This document shows, one piece after another, positions 56,998 through 64,000 of a DNA stretch of 64,000 nucleotides. The position numbers were made by a program, and so were the translations under genes. Origin of the DNA: an uncultured Pelagibacteraceae bacterium. Its GTDB lineage: Bacteria > Pseudomonadota > Alphaproteobacteria > Pelagibacterales > Pelagibacteraceae. The first letter of the stretch is position 1, and the number at the start of each line of letters is the position of its first letter. The notes under the pieces are model-generated. The model did no database searches, had not been told where the DNA came from, and saw only the letters and a list, made by a program, of their open reading frames with translations. Location of the stretch: contig CACKOU010000001.1 of NCBI GenBank assembly GCA_902601895.1, positions 1 through 64,000 on the forward strand. The letters are read 5' to 3'.

Positions 56998-59868
56998 CTA
57001 TGCTGCGTCTTCTTTAAACTCATCCATGCTAGGACATGTACAGAATATATTTTTATCTCCATAAACATTGTCTACCCGGGCAACTGGAGGCCAAAATTTA
57101 TTTTGTTTTAGAAAACTTGCAGGATATGCTGCTTCTTGTCTTGAATATTTATGTTCCCATACATCTGATGATAATTCAGTATCAGTGTGAGGAGCGTTTT
57201 TAATTGGATTATCAATTTTATCAAATTCACCTGATTTAATTTTTTCAATTTCTTGTTTAATCTTAATTAAAGTGTCACAAAATCTATCTATTTCTGATAA
57301 CCCTTCACTTTCAGTTGGCTCTATCATCATAGTGCCAGCTACAGGCCATGACATAGTTGGTGCGTGAAATCCAAAATCTATCATTCTTTTCGCAATATCT
57401 TCTTCGGTTACCCCTGTTTCAGATTTAATATTTCTAATATCAATTATGCACTCATGCGCAACATTGCCATTTGCACCTTTGTATAAAATTGGAAAGTGAT
57501 CTTTTAGTCTATGAGCAATATAATTTGCGTTTAAAATTGCAACTTGAGTAGCAAGCTTTAATCCTTCTGATCCCATCATTTTAATATACATCCAAGAGAT
57601 TGATAGAATACTTGAGCTACCCCAAGGAGCTGCTGATACTGCTCCAATTCCACTTGTTGGGCCGCAATCTTTTATTACTGGATGATTAGGCAGATAAACT
57701 TGTAAATGTTTTTTACAAGCTATAGGTCCCATTCCAGGTCCGCCACCACCGTGTGGAATACAAAATGTTTTATGCAGATTAATATGACAAACATCTGGAC
57801 CAAAATTTCCAGGCTTTGCAACTCCAACAAGGGCATTTAAATTTGCTCCATCCATATAGACCTGTCCACCATGTTTATGAACTAACTCACAAATATCAGT
57901 TATTTTTTCCTCAAATACTCCATGGGTAGATGGGTAAGTTACCATTAAAGCTGCGAGATTTTCTGAATGTTGCTCTACTTTTTTCTTTAAATCATCGAAA
58001 TCTACATTTCCCTCTTTATCACAATTAACAACAACCACTTTCATTCCAACCATTTGTGCGCTTGCTGGATTTGTACCATGTGCCGAACTTGGGATTAAAC
58101 ATATATTACGATGAGCTTCATCTCTATCTAGGTGGTACTTTCTTATAACCATTAGACCTGCATATTCCCCTTGAGCGCCTGCATTAGGTTGTAGAGAGAC
58201 ACCAGAAAAACCTGTTATAGATCTCAACCAATTTTTTAAATCAGTAAACAAATCTCTAAAACCTTCCATTTGTTCAACAGGAACAAAAGGATGAGGTTCT
58301 GCAAATTCTTTCCAAGAAATCGGGATCATTTCAGCAGCAGCGTTTAACTTCATTGTGCAGGAACCAAGTGCTATCATAGTTCTATTCAATGCTATATCCT
58401 TATCCTCTAGCTTTTTAAGATATCTAAGCATTTCAGTTTCTGAATGATATAAGTTAAAAATTGGATGCTCTAAATATTTTGAAGTTCTTAATAAATTTTT
58501 TGGTAAATTGGGTAATTTAACTGAAGGATCCTCTTTTTTTATTGATTCTGCAGCATTAAAAATTTTTAATAATTGATTTACTCTATAAATGTTTTTTCTT
58601 TCATCAAAAGAGACAGCAAGCATTTCAGAATTTACTTTTCGTATATTAACTTTCTGATTTAGAGCATTTTTATAAATTTGATCAGTCTTTTCTTTGGTAA
58701 TAATTGTAACAGTATCAAAAAAATAATCAGAATAAATTTCATAACCTGACTGTTTTATTTTATCAGCAAAACTTTTTGCTAATTGAGAAACTCTTTCAGA
58801 AATATTTTTAATTCCATCTGGACCATGATAAATAGCATATGCTGCTGAAACAATTGCTAATAAAGCTTGTGCAGTACAAATATTGCTTGTCGCCTTATCT
58901 CTTCTAATGTGTTGCTCTCTAGTTTGTAAAGATAATCTGTATGCCTTTTTACCATGTCTATCAACTGACACACCAACGATTCTACCAGGCATTGATCTCT
59001 TATACTCATCTTTAGTTGCAAAAAATGCTGCATGTGGACCTCCATACCCCATCGGTATTCCAAATCGCTGAGAGCTTCCTACTGCTATATCAGCACCAAG
59101 TTCTCTTGGAGTTTTTAATTTTGCTAAAGCTAATAAATCACAAGCTAATACAGCCTTACCGTTTTTTTTATGAATTTTGCTAATTGCTTCACTAGGATCT
59201 TTAATATCTCCTAAAGTTCCAGGATATTGTAAAATTCCACAAACTAAATCCTCTTTTAATTGATCTAAAACTTCATCTTCTTTTCCAACTAAAACTTTTA
59301 AACCCATTGGTTCAGCTCTAGTTTGAATTACATTTATTGTTTGAGGATGGCAACTCTCAGATACAAAAACTAAATTACTATCTTTTTTATTTAATCTATG
59401 ACTAAGACCCATAGCTTCTGCTGCTGCTGTACCTTCATCCAATAAAGAAGCATTAGCGATATCCATTCCAGTAAAATCAACAATCATTTGTTGAAAGTTT
59501 AATAACATCTCAAGTCTTCCTTGAGCTACTTCAGGCTGATAAGGTGTATATGATGTATACCAACCTGGATTTTCTAAAATATTTCTTAAAATTACATATG
59601 GCGTATAAGTTCCATAATAACCCATTCCAATAAAATTTGAGTAAACATGATTTTTTTTTGAAATTGCTCTTAATTTTCTTAATGCCTCATATTCTGAATT
59701 AGACTCTCCGATATTAAGCTCACCTTTAAACATTATTTTTTCTGGAACAGTGTTATTCATTAAATCATCCATTGTTTGATAATTTAATTCTTTTAACATT
59801 TTTGATTGATCTTCTTTAGAAGGTCCAATGTGTCTTTTTATAAAATCTTTTTCTGAATTTGGTAACAT
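56998..59868 (-). CDS. gcvP: Glycine dehydrogenase (P protein)
   Basis: FIKRHIGPSKEDQ, YTPYQPEVAQGRLE, GAQGEYAGLMVIR, NLHKTFCIPHGGGGPGMGPI. Confidence 0.97.
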   Translation of the reverse strand: MLPNSEKDFIKRHIGPSKEDQSKMLKELNYQTMDDLMNNTVPEKIMFKGELNIGESNSEYEALRKLRAISKKNHVYSNFIGMGYYGTYTPYVILRNILENPGWYTSYTPYQPEVAQGRLEMLLNFQQMIVDFTGMDIANASLLDEGTAAAEAMGLSHRLNKKDSNLVFVSESCHPQTINVIQTRAEPMGLKVLVGKEDEVLDQLKEDLVCGILQYPGTLGDIKDPSEAISKIHKKNGKAVLACDLLALAKLKTPRELGADIAVGSSQRFGIPMGYGGPHAAFFATKDEYKRSMPGRIVGVSVDRHGKKAYRLSLQTREQHIRRDKATSNICTAQALLAIVSAAYAIYHGPDGIKNISERVSQLAKSFADKIKQSGYEIYSDYFFDTVTIITKEKTDQIYKNALNQKVNIRKVNSEMLAVSFDERKNIYRVNQLLKIFNAAESIKKEDPSVKLPNLPKNLLRTSKYLEHPIFNLYHSETEMLRYLKKLEDKDIALNRTMIALGSCTMKLNAAAEMIPISWKEFAEPHPFVPVEQMEGFRDLFTDLKNWLRSITGFSGVSLQPNAGAQGEYAGLMVIRKYHLDRDEAHRNICLIPSSAHGTNPASAQMVGMKVVVVNCDKEGNVDFDDLKKKVEQHSENLAALMVTYPSTHGVFEEKITDICELVHKHGGQVYMDGANLNALVGVAKPGNFGPDVCHINLHKTFCIPHGGGGPGMGPIACKKHLQVYLPNHPVIKDCGPTSGIGAVSAAPWGSSSILSISWMYIKMMGSEGLKLATQVAILNANYIAHRLKDHFPILYKGANGNVAHECIIDIRNIKSETGVTEEDIAKRMIDFGFHAPTMSWPVAGTMMIEPTESEGLSEIDRFCDTLIKIKQEIEKIKSGEFDKIDNPIKNAPHTDTELSSDVWEHKYSRQEAAYPASFLKQNKFWPPVARVDNVYGDKNIFCTCPSMDEFKEDAA

Positions 59869-60248
59869 TATGCTGACGTCTCCTTTGCAAATTTTTCATA
59901 TTCTTCTTTACTCATAAGACTATCCATTTCAGATTTGTCTTTTATTTTAAGTTTAAAAAACCATGCAGACTCTTCTGGGTCTTCATTTATTTTTGATGGA
60001 TCATCAACTATCATTTGATTTGTATCTATAACTTCTCCACTAACAGGAGTGTAAACATCGCTAGCAGCTTTCGTTGACTCAACCACTCCAGCAGTTCCAT
60101 CTTTATCAACATTTGAACCTTTCTCTGGGAGTTCAGCAAAGACTATATCCCCAAGCATTTCTGTTGCATGCTTGGTTATTCCAATTGTAGCTTCTTCTCC
60201 ATCAAGTTTAATCCACTCATGTTCTTTTGAATATTTAACTTCAGACAT
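59868..60248 (-). CDS. gcvH: Glycine cleavage system H protein
   Basis: [40 protein letters not shown]. Start Met at 60248 preferred over 60260. Confidence 0.96.
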   Translation of the reverse strand: MSEVKYSKEHEWIKLDGEEATIGITKHATEMLGDIVFAELPEKGSNVDKDGTAGVVESTKAASDVYTPVSGEVIDTNQMIVDDPSKINEDPEESAWFFKLKIKDKSEMDSLMSKEEYEKFAKETSA

Positions 60249-61347
60249 TAATTTCCCCATTTACGTAATTTTTTTTATAAAACGGTAAGTTACAAATATT
60301 TGCAGGAATTTTTTTTCCTCTAACTTCAAGAAATATTTTTGTATTTACAGTTGAATAACTATTATCGACATATCCCATTGCTATTGGATGTTCAACGCTT
60401 GGTCCAAATGTGCCGCTTGTTACTTTCCCAATTTCTTGATTTTTATCATTGTAAATTTTGGTATTTCCTCTAGCAATTACTTTGCTGTCTGGTTTTATGC
60501 CAACTCTCAATTTTTTTACTCCGCTTTGAAATTGGTTTTTTAAAACTTCTGATCCAACAAATTCAGTCTCAATTCTGCTCTTAGGTATTGCCCATTTTAG
60601 ATTAGCTTCGATAGGACTTGTATCGTTGTCTAAATCGTTTCCATACAAGCAGAGTCCAGCTTCCAATCTTAATGTATCTCTTGCTCCTAAACCAATCAAT
60701 TTAGATCCATTTTCTATCAAACTTTCTACAAAAATTTCAGCATCACTATGTTTTATAGAAATTTCAAATCCATCCTCACCAGTATAACCTGATCTAGTTA
60801 TATATACTTTTTCATTTTTATAGACATAGTTGTTTCCGTTCATAAATTTTAGACTATCACAACCAGGTATAACTTTATTTAAAACATTTTTTGCTTCGGG
60901 GCCCTGTAATGCAATTAATGACAATGAATCATCAAGATTTAATTTATATTGATTATCAAGTTTAGATTTTATTACTTCATAATCATTATACTTGCACGCA
61001 GCATTCAAGATAATTAAAAATCCATCAGATGTTTTGGTAATTATTAGATCGTCCTGAATTCCTCCTTTGTTATTCATTAAAAATGAATACTTGCTTTGGT
61101 TAGTTTTCAATTTTTTCAAATCTGCAGGAAAAATCTTCTCAAGATCATTTGTAAGATCATCGCCACCCGATATAAATAATTGACCCATATGAGAAACATC
61201 AAAAATTCCAGAGTGTGAACGTGTGTATTTATGCTCTTGTATAATTCCATCTTTATATTGGATGGGCATTTGATATCCAGCAAACTCTACAAGCTTTGCG
61301 CCGTACTTGATGTGGAGGTTATTTAACGATGTTTTTTTTATACTCAT
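60241..61347 (-). CDS. gcvT: Glycine cleavage system T protein (aminomethyltransferase)
   Basis: [58 protein letters not shown]. Confidence 0.96.
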   Translation of the reverse strand: MSIKKTSLNNLHIKYGAKLVEFAGYQMPIQYKDGIIQEHKYTRSHSGIFDVSHMGQLFISGGDDLTNDLEKIFPADLKKLKTNQSKYSFLMNNKGGIQDDLIITKTSDGFLIILNAACKYNDYEVIKSKLDNQYKLNLDDSLSLIALQGPEAKNVLNKVIPGCDSLKFMNGNNYVYKNEKVYITRSGYTGEDGFEISIKHSDAEIFVESLIENGSKLIGLGARDTLRLEAGLCLYGNDLDNDTSPIEANLKWAIPKSRIETEFVGSEVLKNQFQSGVKKLRVGIKPDSKVIARGNTKIYNDKNQEIGKVTSGTFGPSVEHPIAMGYVDNSYSTVNTKIFLEVRGKKIPANICNLPFYKKNYVNGEINV

Positions 61348-61362
61348 ATTAACTCTTTATGC

Positions 61363-61500
61363 CCCCTCTGTCTTTTTGCCTGAGAGATTTGCTCCTTCGG
61401 CGAGAATAATTCTCTTTCCAGAGTTAATATGTACGGTCCATTTGCCTGAGAGTTTCCGGGGTGGTTGCTCCTTCGGCGCTACAAAAGTAGTCTCTCCCGT
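61363..61500 (-). ncRNA. Tandem glycine riboswitch upstream of gcvT
   Basis: Two copies of the glycine-aptamer core on the minus strand (GCCGAAGGAGCAA ... CTCTCAGGCAAA), first closed by ACGG/CCGT, second by CTCTG/CAGAG. Confidence 0.96.
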
Positions 61501-61538
61501 ATAAATTCTTATAACATAACTAATATAAATTTATAGCT

Positions 61539-62411
61539 CTAATTTGTTGCACTTTTTTTTTTCATAAGTGAAAGAAATTGTATTAAAACTGCAAATATCA
61601 CTATTAAACCACCAATTAAAACGCTGGCTGGAGGATTTTCATTTATAAACAACCACGCCCAAAAAGGTCCTAAAACTGCCTCTGATAACATTATGATTCC
61701 AACTAAGGCTGAAGGTGTAGATCTTGCACCAATTGTAATAAAAATAAAACCAAAACCGAGTTGGAAAAAACCAGCTAGAAATCCCAAAAAAATGTCATTT
61801 AAAGATATAAAGATCGTTTTAGACATAAAATATCCAATGATCAAAGCAATAACGCCTGCAATAAATTGTAATGGAACCATATCTATACTTGGAAATTTTC
61901 TTACTATTAAAATTAATGTTGCGAATGATATTGGCATAATAAAAGCAGCAATATTTCCACTCATTTGTCCAACTGTTAATGAGCTTCCAACCATCAAAAT
62001 TATTCCTGAAATTGCTAAAACTATAGAAGTTAATGTTATTAGGTTTATTTTTTCTTTTAAAAAGATATATCCAAAGATTGCTAAAAATAATGTTTGGGTT
62101 TGAATTATAAAATTAGTATTTGCTACAGTAGTATTATACATTGCAAAAACATAACCACTAAAGCCACACGCAAGTATTATGCCTCCAATAAGACCAGGGA
62201 TTCCAGATTTATAAAATGCTGAAATAAAATTTTGCTTATAACTAATAATTAGAAAGATCAGAACTACAATTATAAAAAAAACTGATCTCCAAAATAGAAT
62301 CTGCCATAGAGTGGAACCTTCGAAAGATTTGACTATTAACCCTCCAAAACTTAAACTAAAAGCACCAAAAAAAATCAAAAGCGGCCCTGGTAATTTTGTA
62401 ATTAAATTCAT
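61539..62411 (-). CDS. DMT/EamA family permease
   Basis: 10-TM EamA pattern; STPSALVGIIMLSEAVLGPFWAWLFI. Confidence 0.88.
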   Translation of the reverse strand: MNLITKLPGPLLIFFGAFSLSFGGLIVKSFEGSTLWQILFWRSVFFIIVVLIFLIISYKQNFISAFYKSGIPGLIGGIILACGFSGYVFAMYNTTVANTNFIIQTQTLFLAIFGYIFLKEKINLITLTSIVLAISGIILMVGSSLTVGQMSGNIAAFIMPISFATLILIVRKFPSIDMVPLQFIAGVIALIIGYFMSKTIFISLNDIFLGFLAGFFQLGFGFIFITIGARSTPSALVGIIMLSEAVLGPFWAWLFINENPPASVLIGGLIVIFAVLIQFLSLMKKKSATN

Positions 62412-63364
62412 TTAATTTGAGAAATTAGATTATTACTCTCCATCTGATAAAGTTTATATAATGTTTCAGCATCCTCTAAGCTTACATCTTTAAATTTAAT
62501 ATTAGATCCTGGTGTTAATTGTACCAGTCGATCATAGTCAGCAGATATGACAGTTGCAATCTTCGGATATCCACCAATAGTCCCATGATCTGATAACATA
62601 ATAATTGGATCTCCAGCAGATGTTATTTGAATTACACCTTTTACCAAACCTTCAGATTTTATATTAGGATCAACGATATTTTCAATTTTTGGACCTTCTA
62701 ATCTCATACCCATCCTGTCTGAAAGTTTTGTAATTTTAAAACTTTCTTTAAAGAATTTATTTTGTGAAGACTCAGAAAAATAATCATAGTTTGTGCCTTT
62801 AATGACTCTTATATTTTCAATAGTGCTACCTAAGTAATCGAGTTTTCTTTTGTTAAAAGAATTATTAATATCAATTATTTCAATTTCTAAATCTTTAGAA
62901 AATTTATTCCCATTATTTGGTCCAATTTGAGCTTGTGTATTTATTGAACAGCTTCCCCAATAATAATCAACACCAAAAGTTCCATTAATCGAAAAATATC
63001 CATAAACAGACTTGTTTGTTGAACGGATATCGACTTCATCACCATTTTTTAACAAATAACATTGGTAGGAATTTCCATCAATAACACCCTCTTTTGTTAT
63101 AATTTTAAATGATACATTTCCAGAAATACAAAAAAAAATATCTTTTCCAAAATACCTCAAATGCGGGCCTTGATAAGCAAATTCTATTACAGGTGAATTG
63201 TAATCATTTTGTAGAAGTGAGTTTAACAATTGAAAATTTCTTTTATCCATCGCTCCGCTAAAAGGAATACCAATATGGTATAAATTATTTCTTCCTAGGT
63301 CTTGATATGTGGTGTTGATACCAGCTCTTAAAATTTTAAAGTAGTTTCTATCTTTTGATTTCAT
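62408..63364 (-). CDS. pxpC: 5-oxoprolinase subunit C / biotin-dependent carboxyltransferase-like (KipA family)
   Basis: ILRAGINTTYQDLGRNNLYHIGIPFSGAMDKRNFQLLNSLL, SDRMGMRLEGP, SEGLVKGVIQITSAGDPIIMLSDHGTIGGYPKIATVI. Confidence 0.92.
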   Translation of the reverse strand: MKSKDRNYFKILRAGINTTYQDLGRNNLYHIGIPFSGAMDKRNFQLLNSLLQNDYNSPVIEFAYQGPHLRYFGKDIFFCISGNVSFKIITKEGVIDGNSYQCYLLKNGDEVDIRSTNKSVYGYFSINGTFGVDYYWGSCSINTQAQIGPNNGNKFSKDLEIEIIDINNSFNKRKLDYLGSTIENIRVIKGTNYDYFSESSQNKFFKESFKITKLSDRMGMRLEGPKIENIVDPNIKSEGLVKGVIQITSAGDPIIMLSDHGTIGGYPKIATVISADYDRLVQLTPGSNIKFKDVSLEDAETLYKLYQMESNNLISQIK

Positions 63365-64000
63365 TATATTGATCTAAAGTTATTCTATAAAATTTTATTG
63401 TATCACCTGGATTAACAAGATTAGGGTTTGATTGATTAGATGTGTCGAAAATATTTTGTGGTGTATTTCCCAAAATATTCCATCCCCCAGGTGTTTCAAA
63501 AGTGTATATGTTACAAAATTGTTCTGTTATTCCAACTGAACCTTTTGGAACTTTAACTCTTGGTGTTTCTAATCTTTTTAATCTCATTTCCTGGTTAAGA
63601 TCACCAAGAAAAGGCATGCCAGCCACAAATCCTGTCATATAACAAAAGTAATTTTTACTAAAAAATTTTTCTAGGATTATTTCTGATTTTAATTTTAGTT
63701 TATTTTCAACTCTTTTAATATCTAATGCAAAATTATTATCACAACACACAGGAATTTTGATTAAGTTTTTTTCTAATTTATTGTTTTCTTTAATCTCTAT
63801 ATTTTCAATTTTTTTTTTTAAAGATAAAAAAGAATGTATATTTAAATCATATGAAATTATTAATTTATTATAAGATGGAGTTAAGTTTGTAATACCTTTT
63901 AAATTTAATTTTTTTATTTGGTAAAAATATTTGATAACATTTGAATTAATTTCTTGATTTACATCGCTTCCAAAGTCGCAATACAAAGCTGCGTCACCAA
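63348..64000 (-). CDS. pxpB: 5-oxoprolinase subunit B (KipI family), 5' end beyond window
   Basis: Frame stays open to the window end (GDAALYCDFGSDVNQEIN...); MTGFVAGMPFLGDLNQEMRLKRLETPRVKVPKGSVGI, YTFETPGGWNILGNTP. Confidence 0.92.
   Translation of the reverse strand, partial: GDAALYCDFGSDVNQEINSNVIKYFYQIKKLNLKGITNLTPSYNKLIISYDLNIHSFLSLKKKIENIEIKENNKLEKNLIKIPVCCDNNFALDIKRVENKLKLKSEIILEKFFSKNYFCYMTGFVAGMPFLGDLNQEMRLKRLETPRVKVPKGSVGITEQFCNIYTFETPGGWNILGNTPQNIFDTSNQSNPNLVNPGDTIKFYRITLDQYNEIKR

Noticed and set aside
61307-61504. 65-aa plus-strand ORF with repeated PE(R/S)F motifs
   Set aside because: Antisense to the tandem glycine riboswitch; the internal repeat is just the two aptamer cores translated.
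61693-62103. 136-aa plus-strand ORF rich in Ile/Lys/Pro
   Set aside because: Antisense to an EamA permease; typical mirror ORF of a TM protein.
1-64000. CRISPR arrays, tRNA/rRNA genes, prophage or insertion sequences
   Set aside because: Read for regular repeats, cloverleaf-sized gaps and transposase/integrase motifs; intergenic gaps are nearly all under 110 bp and none showed them. A tRNAscan or CRISPR finder run would be decisive.

Overview
The window is AT-rich, extremely compact bacterial chromosome. Gene content, gaps of zero to a few dozen bp, frequent gene overlaps and a tandem glycine riboswitch in front of gcvT all fit a SAR11/Pelagibacterales-like alphaproteobacterium (inference). 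I see about 58 probable protein-coding genes and no convincing tRNA, rRNA, CRISPR array, prophage or transposon. From left to right the main blocks are: PBP1A; RNase E/G; thiGS; aroQ-accBC; DUF2155 and an NDUFA12-like protein; a stand-alone NrdJ C-terminal/TSCPD protein; aspS; hda; DUF2066; purMN; ndk-pepA; lptFG-lptD-surA-pdxA-rsmA; gmk; acpP-fabG-fabD; rpsF-rpsR-rplI-dnaB; an MMPL exporter; cvpA-purF; a PhnZ-like HD protein; a DUF255 protein; gshAB; transporters; msrB/sodB; a threonine aldolase/glycine amidinotransferase/DMT operon; a NifU-like protein and HPP; NAD-formate dehydrogenase; msrA; tspO; an SDR-DUF3833-CFA synthase-DUF1365-FAD oxidase block; gcvTHP with a tandem glycine riboswitch; and EamA-pxpC-pxpB. 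The most interesting leads are: (1) a perfect 12-nt complement between the riboswitch inter-aptamer linker and the gcvT start region, mutually exclusive with P1 of aptamer 2, which gives an explicit ON-switch model; (2) an amidinotransferase-threonine aldolase-DMT operon that may make and move guanidinoacetate; (3) an orphan PhnZ-like HD oxygenase candidate; (4) both MsrA and MsrB apparently exported; (5) an orphan TSCPD protein; (6) convergent genes whose two stop codons sit in the loop of a shared terminator hairpin, and a divergent pair with overlapping start codons. All family calls come from reading the translated sequences. No database search was run.
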